Origin: Corynebacterium argentoratense DSM 44202
GTDB taxonomy: Bacteria; Actinomycetota; Actinomycetes; Mycobacteriales; Mycobacteriaceae
Direction of reading: 5' to 3'
NCBI RefSeq assembly: GCF_000590555.1
Contig: NC_022198.1
Span: forward strand, 516,338 to 580,337
Length of the DNA stretch: 64,000 nucleotides
Shown here: positions 16,979 through 26,745 of the stretch, in pieces
How positions within the stretch are numbered: the first letter of the stretch is position 1
How the letters are laid out: every line of letters begins with the position of its first letter
Made by a program: the position numbers and the translations under genes
The notes under the pieces: generated by a model
Seen by the model: the letters and a program-made list of their open reading frames with translations, nothing else
The model's database searches: none
Told to the model about the DNA's origin: nothing

Positions 16979-17816
16979 GGGCGATAGCGTCTACCAGCTG
17001 GCCCGGCGTCTGCGTTTCGTGGAGGGCTGCGAGGTCACGCACACAAGCATCAGGGTGCCCAACTATGCTGTGGCTTCGTTTGATGGGTCGCGTTGCAGAC
17101 GGGTGTGGCCATATGGAAAGCACCTGTTTATGCAGTTTGATGAGCAAATTTTGCACACGCACCTCAAGATGGAGGGCACGTGGGCGTTTCACCCTGCGGG
17201 CACGCGCTGGAAGAAACCCGGCTACACGGCGAGGGTGGTGCTGAGGCTGCGGTCGCAGGCACTGGCGGCCCGAGGTTTCGACGAGGTCGAGCTGGTGGGC
17301 CACAGCCTTGGTTTCGTGAAGGTGTATGACGCCGCGGAGCTTGAGGCACACACGGGGCATTTGGGGCCCGACGTGCTGGGCGCACAGTGGGAGCCCCAGG
17401 GGCGTGACGAAGCCGTGCGTCGGGTTCTTGCCCGTCCCGAGCGCAGCGTGGGGGCGGCATTGATGGACCAAACCAATCTCGCGGGAATCGGTAATGAATA
17501 CCGGGCGGAGATTTGTTTTTTGTGCGGTGTGCATCCGGAAACGACCGTGGCCGCCGTGGGGGAGGCTGGTGTCGACAAGCTGGTGGATACTAGCCGGGCA
17601 CTGATGTGGGCGAACAAAGACTCCCCGCTGCGGGTGACCACAGGGGTGCGCCGCCCGGGAGAAAACGGCTACGTTTTTGGCCGCTACTCTAAACCCTGTA
17701 GGCGGTGCGGGGCGCTCATAGAAAAGTCCACCCTGGGTGGGGATGATCCCCTGGCCCCAGGTGAACTTGAGCGCATTATTTGGTGGTGCCCACGCTGTCA
17801 GCCATTGCTGGGCTGA
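16971..17816 (+). CDS. nei: Endonuclease VIII-like DNA glycosylase (Fpg/Nei family)
   Basis: A 281-residue bifunctional glycosylase/AP lyase removing oxidised pyrimidines. The mature N-terminus PEGDSVYQLARRLR gives the catalytic Pro2-Glu3. A helix-two-turn-helix LMDQTNLAGIGNEYRAEI follows in the middle. The C-terminal zinc finger has CRRCG and CPRCQ. The GTG start overlaps the end of lhr by 8 bases and encodes the required Met-Pro-Glu beginning. It is co-transcribed with lhr. It ends 19 bases inside the convergent lipoprotein gene. PEGDS rather than PELPE favours Nei over MutM. Confidence 0.93.
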   Translation: MPEGDSVYQLARRLRFVEGCEVTHTSIRVPNYAVASFDGSRCRRVWPYGKHLFMQFDEQILHTHLKMEGTWAFHPAGTRWKKPGYTARVVLRLRSQALAARGFDEVELVGHSLGFVKVYDAAELEAHTGHLGPDVLGAQWEPQGRDEAVRRVLARPERSVGAALMDQTNLAGIGNEYRAEICFLCGVHPETTVAAVGEAGVDKLVDTSRALMWANKDSPLRVTTGVRRPGENGYVFGRYSKPCRRCGALIEKSTLGGDDPLAPGELERIIWWCPRCQPLLG

Positions 17817-18451
17817 GGTGCCGGTTCGCCCTCTGCCGGTGCAGGCTCGCCCTCGGGCTGTTGCCCTTCGGGGAGCAGTTCGCCTTCAGGTGTGAGCGTG
17901 CGATCCCACTGTGACGGGGGAAGTCCGTAGAGGGCCGGATCCCCAGTGCTTTCCATCAGAACCCAGGGGTCGCTGTCGCTGCTGCGCTCGATCGGCAGGT
18001 CTTTGTCAGCGGGCAGGTTGTATTCCATCGGGTGCGGGCACAGGTTGAAGGTCGCTGTGGGGACTTCCACAACCCCGATCGCCTTGCCTTCAGCGTCGAT
18101 ACCGACCAGGAACTGTTGCTTGTTGTCAGCACCGTCCTTCGCAACCATTTTGAGCTTGCCGGCATCAATACCCGCAGCGCTGGCGGCTTCTTCACGGGGG
18201 GTACCACGGCAAATGATGTGGTATTCGGCGACGTCATCACCGAAGTACTCGGCTGCACTCATGTTTTCCACGCCAGTGCCAGCGTACTTGCCGCTATCGA
18301 TCTGTTCGGCGAGTGCGCGTTCGGCGTCCTTATCGGTGCCGCTGCCGCATGCGCTGAGCGCCAGCGTAGACAGTGCCACGGTAGCGATAGTTACTGCGCG
18401 AGTTACTGCGCGGGTCGCTCGGCGCGCACAGGGGTTGGTGCTGAAAGTCAT
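17798..18451 (-). CDS. Secreted lipoprotein, unknown function
   Basis: A 217-residue protein with a basic N-terminus, a hydrophobic signal segment and a lipobox LSAC (Cys at about residue 35), so it should be a membrane-anchored lipoprotein. The mature part has two cysteines (IICRGT and NLCPHP) that may form a disulfide. The end is Pro/Glu/Gly-rich low complexity (EGEPAPAEGEPAP). No enzymatic motif is seen. It lies 30 bases downstream of pgi on the same strand, and its last 19 bases overlap the 3' end of nei. Confidence 0.75.
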   Translation of the reverse strand: MTFSTNPCARRATRAVTRAVTIATVALSTLALSACGSGTDKDAERALAEQIDSGKYAGTGVENMSAAEYFGDDVAEYHIICRGTPREEAASAAGIDAGKLKMVAKDGADNKQQFLVGIDAEGKAIGVVEVPTATFNLCPHPMEYNLPADKDLPIERSSDSDPWVLMESTGDPALYGLPPSQWDRTLTPEGELLPEGQQPEGEPAPAEGEPAPQPSNG

Positions 18452-18481
18452 CTATACGTTCCTTTTTTAGTCGGTGCGGGG

Positions 18482-20140
18482 CTACTTCTTCGAGCGGTAC
18501 CAAGTGATCAAGTTGTCAGTGGAGCTATCGCCGGAATCCGCAGCAACCTCACCGGTCACCGCAGGCAGAAGGTCGCCGGCCTGCTTCTTACCGAGCTCCA
18601 CGCCCCACTGGTCGAAGGAGTTGATGTCCCACAGCACACCTTGAACAAACACAATGTGCTCGTACAAAGCGATCAGTGCACCGAGCACCGCAGGGGTGAG
18701 CTCCTTGGCGAGGATCGTCGTCGACGGGCGGTTACCGGGCATAACCTTGTGCTCGACCAGTTCCGCAGGGACACCCTCTGCTGCGATTTCTTCGCTGTTC
18801 TTACCGAATGCCAGCACCTTTGTTTGGGCGAACAGGTTGCTCATCAGCAGGTCATGCATGCTGCCTGTACCGTCGGCGGTGGGCAGATCCTGGCGGGGGC
18901 GGGCAAAGCCGATGAAGTCTGCGGGAACCATGCGGGTGCCCTGGTGCATCAGCTGGTAGAAAGCGTGCTGGCCGTTGGTGCCGGGCTCGCCCCAGTAGAT
19001 CTCGCCGGTGTTGTAGTCCACACGGCTGCCGTCGTGGCGCACGGACTTTCCGTTTGATTCCATCGTCAGCTGCTGCAGGTAGGCAGGGAAACGGCCAAGA
19101 TCTTGAGAGTAGGGGAGTACCGCATGGGTGTCGGCTCCGAAGAAGTTGCCATACCAGGTGCCCAACAGTGCCATCAGAACCGGAACGTTGCTACCAAAAG
19201 GTGCAGTGCGGAAGTGCACGTCCATGGCGTTGAAGCCCTCGAGGAAGCGCATGAAGTCCATGGGGCCGATGACAGCCATGAGGGACAAGCCGATGGCAGA
19301 ATCCACGCTGTAGCGTCCGCCAACCCAGTCCCAGAAACCAAACATGTTGGCGGTGTCGATGCCGAACTCCGCCACCTTGTCCGCATTGGTCGACACAGCC
19401 ACGAAGTGCTTAGCCACCGCGGCGTCATCACCGAAAGCATCAATGATCCACCGCTTCGCAGCATGGGCATTGGCCAGGGTTTCCTGCGTGGTGAAGGTCT
19501 TGGAAGCGACGATGAACAGGGTGGATGCGGGATCCAAGCCGTCCAAGGTAGCCACCATGTCGGCGGGATCGACGTTGGAGACAAAACGAGCCGAAATGCC
19601 GGCAGTGGCTTCAGAACGTAGCGCCTGTACAGCCATCGCAGGGCCCAAATCAGAGCCGCCGATACCAATGTTGACGATCGTCTTGATCGTGTGGCCGGTG
19701 TAGCCCAACCACTCACCCGAACGCAGGGCATGCGCGAAATCCCGCATGCGGCCCAGGACCTCATGTACGTCGGCTGCCACATCTTGGCCGTCGACCGTCA
19801 GTTCTTGGTCCACCGGAAGACGCAACGCTGTGTGCAACACCGCGCGATCCTCGGTGTTGTTGATGTGCACGCCCTCGAACATCTTCTCGCGTGATTCGGC
19901 CAGATTGCAGGCCTCCGCCAAAGCAATGAGCTTGTCGATGGTGTCTTGATCGACGAGGTTCTTCGACAAATCAACATGGAGTCCCGCGGCGTCAAAAGTC
20001 ATCCGCGATGCGCGCTCGGGGTCGGCTGCGAACAGTTCCCGCAGAGTGGTGTTGCTGATGCGTGCATAAGCATCTTCAAGGGCCTTCCACTGGGGAAGGT
20101 TGATGACTGTGTTGTCGCCATCGGTGGTGGAGTTAGACAC
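18482..20140 (-). CDS. pgi: Glucose-6-phosphate isomerase
   Basis: A 552-residue enzyme interconverting glucose-6-phosphate and fructose-6-phosphate. Family landmarks are [13 protein letters not shown], the signature [17 protein letters not shown], the catalytic-Glu region [19 protein letters not shown] and the second signature [11 protein letters not shown] near the end. Length is normal for the long bacterial/eukaryal type. It starts at ATG with an AGGAGAC site. The lipoprotein gene follows 30 bases downstream. Confidence 0.97.
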   Translation of the reverse strand: MSNSTTDGDNTVINLPQWKALEDAYARISNTTLRELFAADPERASRMTFDAAGLHVDLSKNLVDQDTIDKLIALAEACNLAESREKMFEGVHINNTEDRAVLHTALRLPVDQELTVDGQDVAADVHEVLGRMRDFAHALRSGEWLGYTGHTIKTIVNIGIGGSDLGPAMAVQALRSEATAGISARFVSNVDPADMVATLDGLDPASTLFIVASKTFTTQETLANAHAAKRWIIDAFGDDAAVAKHFVAVSTNADKVAEFGIDTANMFGFWDWVGGRYSVDSAIGLSLMAVIGPMDFMRFLEGFNAMDVHFRTAPFGSNVPVLMALLGTWYGNFFGADTHAVLPYSQDLGRFPAYLQQLTMESNGKSVRHDGSRVDYNTGEIYWGEPGTNGQHAFYQLMHQGTRMVPADFIGFARPRQDLPTADGTGSMHDLLMSNLFAQTKVLAFGKNSEEIAAEGVPAELVEHKVMPGNRPSTTILAKELTPAVLGALIALYEHIVFVQGVLWDINSFDQWGVELGKKQAGDLLPAVTGEVAADSGDSSTDNLITWYRSKK

Positions 20141-20175
20141 TGAGGTCTCCTAACAAAAGTGGTTAAAGATGGGGT

Positions 20176-20484
20176 TTAGCCGAGTTTGCCGCGGCCCATG
20201 CGCAGCAAAATTGCGGCAAGGCCGGGGCCTTCCTCGCCGATTTCTTCACGGAATTGGTTGATGATCTGGACCTCGCGGGTGTGCACCAGTTTGGTGCCTC
20301 CAGAGCCCATGCGGGTGCGGCCGATGGCTTGGGACACTGTTTGGCGACGTTTGACCGCGGCAATAATTTCTTTATCCAAGCGGTCGATTTCTGCCCGATA
20401 CTGCTTAATTTCGGCGTCCGATAGGGGATCATCAGTGCCGGTGGGCATCCGGGGAGTAAACGAGTTGTCCGCGTCGAGGCTCAT
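20176..20484 (-). CDS. Chorismate mutase (AroQ type)
   Basis: A 102-residue all-helical enzyme making prephenate for phenylalanine and tyrosine synthesis. The chorismate-mutase pattern is EIDRLDKEIIAAVKRRQTVSQAIGRTR, then HTREVQIINQF and a C-terminal GPGLAAILLRMGRGKLG. The C-terminus matches actinobacterial AroQ enzymes that are nearly inactive alone and are activated by DAHP synthase through their C-terminal residues. The start was set at the ATG giving MSLDADNSF; an ATG three codons upstream is also possible. It lies 35 bases upstream of pgi on the same strand. Confidence 0.9.
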   Translation of the reverse strand: MSLDADNSFTPRMPTGTDDPLSDAEIKQYRAEIDRLDKEIIAAVKRRQTVSQAIGRTRMGSGGTKLVHTREVQIINQFREEIGEEGPGLAAILLRMGRGKLG

Positions 20485-20563
20485 GTGTCTCATTGTGCCA
20501 CTTTTTGCGCGCCATGAGTATTGTGCAGCACGCTGCCCAGGTGCTGTTAGATTGAAGAGCATT

Positions 20564-23014
20564 ATGACTACTTCTCAAAACTCCCGCGCCGAAGCACTCC
20601 TGGATGGGCTCAACCCCCAACAGCATGACGCCGTGTTGCATACAGGCAGTCCGTTGTTGATTGTTGCGGGCGCGGGGTCGGGAAAGACAGCGGTGTTGAC
20701 CCGCAGGATTGCCTACCTCATGCGGGCTCGGGGTGTGCAGCCTTATGAAATTTTGGCCATCACCTTTACAAACAAGGCTGCTGCTGAGATGCGGGAGCGT
20801 GTCACAGAACTGGTGGGGCCTGTTGCCCAGCAGATGTGGGTGTCGACTTTCCACTCCACGTGCGTGCGGATTTTGCGACAGCAAGCGCACCTGGTTGAAG
20901 GGCTTAACAGTAACTTCACCATTTATGATTCGGATGATTCCAAGCGTCTGGTCACCCAGATACTTAAAGAGATGGACGTAGACATTAAAAAGGTCACGCC
21001 CCGGTCGATCTTGGGGGTCATCTCTAATTGGAAAAATGAGTTGGTTTCTGCCCAGCAGGCCGCCGCGGAGGAGGGGGCTCAGGCGCAGGCGTATGGTGCG
21101 CGCAGTGGTTCCGGCCAGAGCTTGGCCGCTGAGGTTTATGAGGTATACCAGCGGAGGTTGAGGCAGGCCAACGCAGTCGATTTTGATGATCTTATTGCTT
21201 TGGTTGTGTCTGTTTTTATCAATCACCCCCAGGTGGCTGAAACCTATAGGCGGCGTTTCCGCCATGTGCTGATTGATGAGTATCAGGACACTAACCATGC
21301 GCAGTATCGTTTGGTGGCTGAATTGGTTGGCAAGCCGGGCGGAGCGGTTCCCCCGAGCGAGCTGTGTGTGGTCGGTGATGCGGATCAGTCGATTTATGCG
21401 TTCCGTGGTGCCACGATTCGTAATATTGAGGAATTCGAGCGGGATTATCCCCAGGCACGGACGATTGTGTTGGAGCAGAATTACCGTTCGACGCAGCGGA
21501 TTTTGACTGCGGCCAACGCTGTGATCGCCCAGAATCAGGGTCGGCGGGAAAAGAGGCTGTGGACGTCGCACGGTGATGGGGAACCGATCATTGGTTATGT
21601 GGCTGACAATGAGCACGACGAGGCCCGTTTTATCGCGCAGGAAATCGACGAATTGGCCGATCAGGGCTATTCCTTTAGTGACATTGCGGTGATGTATCGC
21701 ACCAATAATTCTTCGCGCGCTATTGAAGATATGTTGATGCGCAACGGGATTAATTACCGTGTGGTCGGCGGCACGCGTTTTTATGAGCGCAAAGAGATCC
21801 GTGACGTCGTTGCGTATTTGAGGGTTGTTGATAATCCCCAGGATGCGGTGTCTTTGCGTCGGGTGATTAATACCCCGCGCCGTGGCATTGGGGATAAGGC
21901 CTTGGGCTTGATCGATACGCATGCGCGCTTGCGGGGGATTGGTTTTTGGCAGGCGCTGCAGGACGCCGCGCGGGGTGATGTCGATGGTTTGAGTTCGCGC
22001 GGTCGCAACGCTGTTGCTGGTTTTGTGGCGGTCATTGAGCAGTTGCAGGCGGCGGCCGTCAATGCGGTCAGTGAGCAGACGGGTTTGCCGGATGTGGGCG
22101 CGATCGTGGGCAATGTCCTCGAATTCACCGGCTATAAGTCCAGTTTGGAGGGCAGTAACGACCCTCAGGATGGAACGCGCTTGGACAACCTTCATGAGTT
22201 GGTGGCGATTGCTCGCGAGTTTTCTTCAGAGGCGGCGATGCAGCAGACCTATGAGGATTTTGCTGATGACGCCGCGTTGGCTCAGCAGGCGGGTCAGGCT
22301 GCGGCTGAAGGGTTGGCGGAGCCGGGTAGTTTGCAGGCTTTTCTGGAGCGTGTGTCGCTGGTGGCTGACGCTGATCAGATTCCGGATGAGGACGAGGGCG
22401 TGGTGACGCTGATGACGTTACATACGGCGAAGGGTTTGGAGTTTCCTGTTGTGTTTGTTGTGGGGTGGGAAGATGGGCAGTTCCCTCACATGCGTGCGTT
22501 GGGGGATCCAGAAGAGTTGGCGGAGGAACGCCGCTTGGCGTACGTCGGAATTACTCGTGCCCGGGAGCGTTTGTATGTGACGCGGGCAAGTATGCGTAGT
22601 GCGTGGGGTAACGCAACGCAGAATCCTCCGTCGCGTTTTTTGGGTGAGATCCCCAGTGAGGTGCTGTCGTGGCGTAGGGAGGAACCCGAGTGGATGAGCT
22701 ATGGTTCTGGCTTTGGCGGCGGCTCTGGCTACGGCGGTTCTGGCTATGGTCGGGGCGGCGGTTTCGGCAACAGTGGTTTTGGTGCCAGCCGGGGTTCTGG
22801 CTTCTCCTCGAAGCCACCGCTGCCGAAGGCTGCCGAAAAGCGCCCTCAGCTGCATCTTGTGGTGGGCGACAAGGTCAATCACGAAAAGTATGGTTTGGGC
22901 ACCGTCAAAGAGCTGTCGAGCATGGGCGGGTTCGATATGGCTGTGATTGATTTCGGAAGCAGCGGGACGGTGAAGATGATGCTCAATGGCACCGCCCCGA
23001 TGGAGAAGCTATAG
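20564..23014 (+). CDS. pcrA: ATP-dependent DNA helicase PcrA/UvrD
   Basis: An 816-residue superfamily 1A 3'-5' helicase for repair and replication-fork processing. Motifs are GAGSGKTAVLTRRIAYL (Walker A), ITFTNKAAAEMRERV (Ia), LIDEYQDTNHAQY (II), VGDADQSIYAFRGA (III), LEQNYRSTQRIL (IV), TLHTAKGLEFPVVF (V) and VGITRARERL (VI). The C-terminus has a Gly/Ser/Tyr-rich linker (about residues 710-750) and then a Tudor-like end HLVVGDKVNHEKYGLGTV, which in PcrA contacts RNA polymerase. The start at ATG 20564 has a GAAGAG site. The upstream chorismate mutase gene is divergent. Confidence 0.97.
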   Translation: MTTSQNSRAEALLDGLNPQQHDAVLHTGSPLLIVAGAGSGKTAVLTRRIAYLMRARGVQPYEILAITFTNKAAAEMRERVTELVGPVAQQMWVSTFHSTCVRILRQQAHLVEGLNSNFTIYDSDDSKRLVTQILKEMDVDIKKVTPRSILGVISNWKNELVSAQQAAAEEGAQAQAYGARSGSGQSLAAEVYEVYQRRLRQANAVDFDDLIALVVSVFINHPQVAETYRRRFRHVLIDEYQDTNHAQYRLVAELVGKPGGAVPPSELCVVGDADQSIYAFRGATIRNIEEFERDYPQARTIVLEQNYRSTQRILTAANAVIAQNQGRREKRLWTSHGDGEPIIGYVADNEHDEARFIAQEIDELADQGYSFSDIAVMYRTNNSSRAIEDMLMRNGINYRVVGGTRFYERKEIRDVVAYLRVVDNPQDAVSLRRVINTPRRGIGDKALGLIDTHARLRGIGFWQALQDAARGDVDGLSSRGRNAVAGFVAVIEQLQAAAVNAVSEQTGLPDVGAIVGNVLEFTGYKSSLEGSNDPQDGTRLDNLHELVAIAREFSSEAAMQQTYEDFADDAALAQQAGQAAAEGLAEPGSLQAFLERVSLVADADQIPDEDEGVVTLMTLHTAKGLEFPVVFVVGWEDGQFPHMRALGDPEELAEERRLAYVGITRARERLYVTRASMRSAWGNATQNPPSRFLGEIPSEVLSWRREEPEWMSYGSGFGGGSGYGGSGYGRGGGFGNSGFGASRGSGFSSKPPLPKAAEKRPQLHLVVGDKVNHEKYGLGTVKELSSMGGFDMAVIDFGSSGTVKMMLNGTAPMEKL

Positions 23015-23018
23015 AAAA

Positions 23019-23064
23019 CTCCCCACAATCTGGTTTCTGATTTCTCAGTCCGGATTATGGGGAG
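23019..23064. terminator. Hairpin after pcrA, no U run
   Basis: CTCCCCAcAATC pairs with GATTaTGGGGAG around an 18-base loop immediately after the pcrA stop. No T run follows, so termination is unproven. Its place between convergent pcrA and the M23 gene suits a shared 3' end. Confidence 0.5.
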
Positions 23065-23110
23065 CAGTTCAGGTGTTGCCGGCGGGAGGTTGCTTTTTCT
23101 TTATGCGGTT

Positions 23111-23842
23111 TTAGATGGTGATGCCGCGCTCTGCGAGCCACGGGATCGGGTCGACAGCTGCGCCGCCACCCGGGTGTGCTTCGAAGTGGAGGTGGACACC
23201 GGTGGAGAAACCGCGGGAGCCCATGCCTGCGATCTTCTGGCCGGCGGTAACGTGCTGGCCGACTGTGACGTCGATGGTTTCCATGTGGCCGTAGACGGTG
23301 ATGGTGCCGTCTTCGTGGCGCAGGCGCACCCACTGGCCATAGCCGGAGGCGGGGCCGGCGTCGATAACTTCACCGTCGAGTGCAGCAACGATGGGGGTGC
23401 CCAGGCTGTTGGCGATGTCGATACCGGAGTGGAAGCTGCCCCAGCGGGGGCCGAAGGGGGAGGTGAGTACACCTTCAGCGGGCTTAGCGGCCTGGGGTGC
23501 ACGGGCTGCAAGGTCAGCGGCTACACGCTCTGCGTTGTACTGAATGGCTTTGTTGAGCTGGTCGCTCAGGTTGGCCATGGGCTTGAAGTCTGCGATCGCG
23601 AGGATCTGCGGAGCGCCGTTGATGGGTTCGGAGGAAGAGGTGGTGAGTGCGATGTCCTGTGCTTCGCGCACTTCCTGCTGGGGCGCGGAAGCGTGGGCGG
23701 CTGCGGCACCTGCTGCGCCGGCGGTGGACACTGCGCCAGTTGCTACGGCGACGAGGGCGACACGGCCTTTGGTGGTTGCGGAGGAGTGGTGCTTACGGTG
23801 CGCACCGGCGGTCTTCCGCACAGACGTGGTATTCGCCTTCAT
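23111..23842 (-). CDS. Secreted M23 (LytM-type) peptidase
   Basis: A 243-residue exported zinc endopeptidase that probably cuts cell-wall cross-links or activates wall hydrolases. The signal segment is at residues 25-50 (GRVALVAVATGAVSTAGAAG). The M23 core is complete, with SGIDIA preceded by His (HSGID, first His/Asp ligands), GHMETIDV and VHLHFEAHPGG. A preceding helical region (residues 70-110) may restrain the domain. The ATG is preceded by a GGAAGAGAG stretch. It stands alone with a long upstream region holding GTAACA and GTTATC elements like those near betP and rpf2. Confidence 0.9.
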   Translation of the reverse strand: MKANTTSVRKTAGAHRKHHSSATTKGRVALVAVATGAVSTAGAAGAAAAHASAPQQEVREAQDIALTTSSSEPINGAPQILAIADFKPMANLSDQLNKAIQYNAERVAADLAARAPQAAKPAEGVLTSPFGPRWGSFHSGIDIANSLGTPIVAALDGEVIDAGPASGYGQWVRLRHEDGTITVYGHMETIDVTVGQHVTAGQKIAGMGSRGFSTGVHLHFEAHPGGGAAVDPIPWLAERGITI

Positions 23843-24253
23843 CTGTATGTGGCTCTCTTCCTTGAACGCTCGTGAGTACCTGCCCCGAGTGTGGAGTAGT
23901 GGTACAGCTCGGTCGTTGTGACCGTCTTGTTATCTAACAGTGTCCAACGATAACGGTTTGTTACAAAGCGTTCAACAAAATGCGCGACTTTTTCGGCGCG
24001 CGCGCAAAATTGTTACTGATGTGACGCAAGTGTTTTGGTGGTCGTGTTCACTTGCAATGGTCGGGGCGCTCGGAACATGGCTTCCTATCTGCGCTTTAAG
24101 GTTCTTCTTAGGCTTCTATCTCGCTTTTTGTCCCTCGCGTTACAGGAAACGGCACCCATTGAGATGCTCATCACCATTTTGGGGGTAGTGGCCTTTTTCG
24201 GTACCCCGGCACGCCTCGGCCTGTGCTGCGGTCACGCGTGGCATGGTGGTCTC
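23843..24253. other. Intergenic region between the M23 peptidase and DUF6350 genes
   Basis: This 411-base stretch separates divergent genes. On the minus strand it has a GTAACA-AACC-GTTATC pair (23978-23950), reminiscent of the boxes upstream of betP and rpf2, and an alternating GCGCGCGC tract near 24000. I see no convincing gene in it. Small open frames on both strands lack ribosome sites. Confidence 0.45.
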
Positions 24254-26005
24254 GTGAACTCTAAGCAACCTTCGCGCGGTGGACATATTGACCGGGGCGG
24301 ACAGCCTGCATCGGCTGGTGCTGAGCGCCCCGCACGCTCCCAGCGTCCCCCTCGGACGGCTCCGGGGCAACGGCGTCCGCGTTCCTCGAGCCCTCGAGCG
24401 TCGCGAAATAGTGGTGTGTCGAAGGTGCGTCGCGGCGTGGGCTTGTCTGTTGTTTCTGCCCAGAAGGCGGCGTTGATTGACAGGTCGACGTGGAAGGGCA
24501 AGTTTAAGGCGTTCCTTCCCACCCTGGTGTTGCCCCACGTGACGATTATTGCCGTGGCGATTATCGGCGCTATTTCGGTGTTGCTGGCCACGGGGTCGAG
24601 CTTTGTGGCTTTGCCGGCCACCATTGCCCAGCTGTGGTTGTTGGCGCATGCCGCCCCTGTTGCATCGTCGTCCACCGTGTTGTCTGTGGTTCCGGTTGTT
24701 CCTGCTTTCTTGGTTGCGCGTGCGATGGCCCGGTGGATTCGGGTGCTGATTAAAGACCGCGTGAGTATCTCTGACCTCGTGCTGTTGCAGGCTTTGACGG
24801 TTGTCTTCCCACTTGCCTTGACGGGTGTTGCGTGCGGAATGTTGTATGACGCCGCGTCGGTTCTGCCCGTCGCTGTTCCTCCTGTTGGCACGGCGATGCT
24901 GCGGGCTGTGGTTGTTCACGAGTTTGGGTTGATTGCTGCTATGGGGGTTCGTTTGTGGCGGCTGCTTGTGGTGCGCTGGAAGATGAGCCCTGTGGTGGTT
25001 GATGCGGCGCTCTATGCTCGTGACTTCTTGCTGCGTCTGGGCGCTGTGGGTGTTCTCGCCGTGCTTGTTTCTTTGATTGTCCATGGATCGACCACGGTGT
25101 CGATGGCGGGCATGTTTGGAGATGAGGTCCATGGCGGTGGCCCTGTGGCGATCGTGGCGATGATCGCCTTAAGCCTTCTCTATCTTCTTAATGCTGCTGT
25201 GTGGTCGGCTGCGGTGCTGTCTGGTTCTGAGATGCATGTGGGCGATGGGGTGGTGTCGGTGTTTGGTGTGGCACCGAGTCCGTTGCCACCTCTTCCGTTG
25301 TTTGCTGCCATGCCTGTGCAGGCGTGGGTGGTGGCGCCAGTGTTGCTGCTTGCTCCGGTTGCTGTGTCTTCGGCGATGGCCTATCGCCGTGTTGCCCACA
25401 GTGAGCGCGCTCTGAGCGAGTTTGCGTTTGCTGGCTTATTTGCGGCGTTGGGATGCGCTGTTGCTGTTTTCATGTCCTCGGGTGATGCTGGCGCATTCGG
25501 CTTTGTGGGGTCGACCTTCTGGTTGACTGTTGCTTTGGTGGCGCTGTGGTGTTCCGTCCCGGGTATATTGATTGCCTTGATTCACGGCTTCATGGCAGTG
25601 AAAGCCCCCTTGTCTAAGAGGGACATCGAGCCGGCAGACGATGAAGTTGCAGAGACCGATGTGGAGGACACCGATGCAGCCGAGCTAGAAGAGATAGATG
25701 TAGAGGAATCGGAAACGGAAGAAGAGGCCGAGTCTGAGGCCCCAGAAGGAGCTGAACCGGCAGATCCGGAAAGCGCAGAGAATCTGGAAGCTGCAGAAAC
25801 GACTGAAGAAGAAGCAGAAGCGGAAGATCCGGAGGACGCAGAAACGACTGAAGAAGAAGCAGAAGCGGAAGATCCGGAGGACGCAGAAGCAGTTGAAGAT
25901 GCTGAAGCAGAGGACATAGAGGCAGAAGAACTCGACGCAAAAGAAATTGACGCGGAAGAACTCGATGTGGAAGACGGAGAGTCGGAGCAACCCGGTAGGG
26001 GGTAG
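24254..26005 (+). CDS. DUF6350-type polytopic membrane protein with acidic C-terminal tail
   Basis: A 583-residue protein in three parts. An Arg/Pro/Ser-rich basic N-terminus spans about residues 1-75. A membrane domain of about ten hydrophobic segments spans residues 90-455. A long Glu/Asp-rich tail spans about residues 460-583 and contains a perfect 15-residue tandem repeat. The gene precedes purN, as I recall for related genes in other actinobacteria, where the family is annotated as DUF6350. The start is the GTG at 24254; an earlier in-frame opening would add an atypical segment. The molecular function is unknown. Confidence 0.75.
   Translation: MNSKQPSRGGHIDRGGQPASAGAERPARSQRPPRTAPGQRRPRSSSPRASRNSGVSKVRRGVGLSVVSAQKAALIDRSTWKGKFKAFLPTLVLPHVTIIAVAIIGAISVLLATGSSFVALPATIAQLWLLAHAAPVASSSTVLSVVPVVPAFLVARAMARWIRVLIKDRVSISDLVLLQALTVVFPLALTGVACGMLYDAASVLPVAVPPVGTAMLRAVVVHEFGLIAAMGVRLWRLLVVRWKMSPVVVDAALYARDFLLRLGAVGVLAVLVSLIVHGSTTVSMAGMFGDEVHGGGPVAIVAMIALSLLYLLNAAVWSAAVLSGSEMHVGDGVVSVFGVAPSPLPPLPLFAAMPVQAWVVAPVLLLAPVAVSSAMAYRRVAHSERALSEFAFAGLFAALGCAVAVFMSSGDAGAFGFVGSTFWLTVALVALWCSVPGILIALIHGFMAVKAPLSKRDIEPADDEVAETDVEDTDAAELEEIDVEESETEEEAESEAPEGAEPADPESAENLEAAETTEEEAEAEDPEDAETTEEEAEAEDPEDAEAVEDAEAEDIEAEELDAKEIDAEELDVEDGESEQPGRG
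25793..25882 (+). repeat. Perfect 45-base tandem duplication in the acidic tail
   Basis: The unit 25793-25837 is repeated exactly at 25838-25882, encoding AETTEEEAEAEDPED twice. Both copies are in frame. Surrounding sequence is built of similar Glu-rich pieces, which suggests growth by slippage. Copy number may vary between strains. Confidence 0.9.
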
Positions 26006-26034
26006 GTTCGGGGGTTATAGCTCGTGCATGTAGC

Positions 26035-26040
26035 TACACT
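26035..26040 (+). promoter_or_regulatory. Leaderless-type -10 box for purN
   Basis: TACACT ends 6 bases before the GTG start of purN and no ribosome site is present. This spacing fits transcription starting at the first base of the start codon. Confidence 0.5.
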
Positions 26041-26046
26041 ATTCGC

Positions 26047-26658
26047 GTGACCAACAACCCTGAACCACTGCGCGTAGCGGTGTTAGCATCCGGTAGTGGT
26101 TCACTTCTGCAAGCGATTCTCAACGCCCAGGACAACTCCTATGTTGTCGTGGGCGTTTTTGCTGATAAGCCTTGTGAAGCGATTGACCGCGCGCGCCGCC
26201 ACACGCCGCGGCCGCCCATAGTGCAGGTTGTTGATTTTTCCGATTTTGGCCAGGCCCGCCGACCACAGTGGAATAACCTGCTGGCCGACAGCGTCGCGGC
26301 GTCATCACCGGATGTGGTTGTTTCTGCAGGTTTCATGCGGATTTTGGGGGAGGAATTCTTGGATCGCTTCGGGGGACGGACGATCAACACCCACCCGGCG
26401 CTGCTGCCGAAGTTTCCGGGAGCTCACGCGGTCCGAGACGCCCTAGCCGCGGGCGCGAAGGTGACGGGGACGACCGTCCACTACGTCGATGCAGGTGTAG
26501 ACACCGGTCCAGTGATCGAACAGCGCGAAGTACCCGTTCATCCGGGGGATGATGAGTCCACGCTTCACGAGCGCATCAAGACTGTGGAACGCGAAATGAT
26601 TGTCGACGTGCTGCGGGACTTCCGCTCATTGGGCACACGCGCCCGACCGGGCGGCTAA
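26047..26658 (+). CDS. purN: Phosphoribosylglycinamide formyltransferase
   Basis: A 203-residue enzyme transferring formyl from 10-formyl-THF to GAR in purine synthesis. Key motifs are VLASGSGSLLQ at the N-terminus (GAR phosphate), INTHPALLPKFPG with the catalytic Asn-His, and TVHYVDAGVDTGPVI with the catalytic Asp. Length is standard. It starts at GTG after a -10-like TACACT. purH follows 87 bases downstream, so formyl-transfer steps three and nine of the pathway are clustered. Confidence 0.96.
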   Translation: MTNNPEPLRVAVLASGSGSLLQAILNAQDNSYVVVGVFADKPCEAIDRARRHTPRPPIVQVVDFSDFGQARRPQWNNLLADSVAASSPDVVVSAGFMRILGEEFLDRFGGRTINTHPALLPKFPGAHAVRDALAAGAKVTGTTVHYVDAGVDTGPVIEQREVPVHPGDDESTLHERIKTVEREMIVDVLRDFRSLGTRARPGG

Positions 26659-26745
26659 CCCCCACAGCGGCCCGTTGTTGGCCCGCCGCACTTTCACCCC
26701 TTATGTACTCGGTATCCCAAAACGCATCTTGAAGAAGGTTTCATC

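Noticed and set aside
20432-22195. 587-codon open frame opposite pcrA
   Set aside because: All helicase motifs are on the plus strand. The minus frame has biased composition and no recognisable domain.
23843-24253. MtrA site before the M23 peptidase gene
   Set aside because: GTAACA and GTTATC elements occur but with a 4-base gap and mixed orientation, unlike the GTTAYC-N5-GTGAYM layout at betP and rpf2, so it was not listed as a site.
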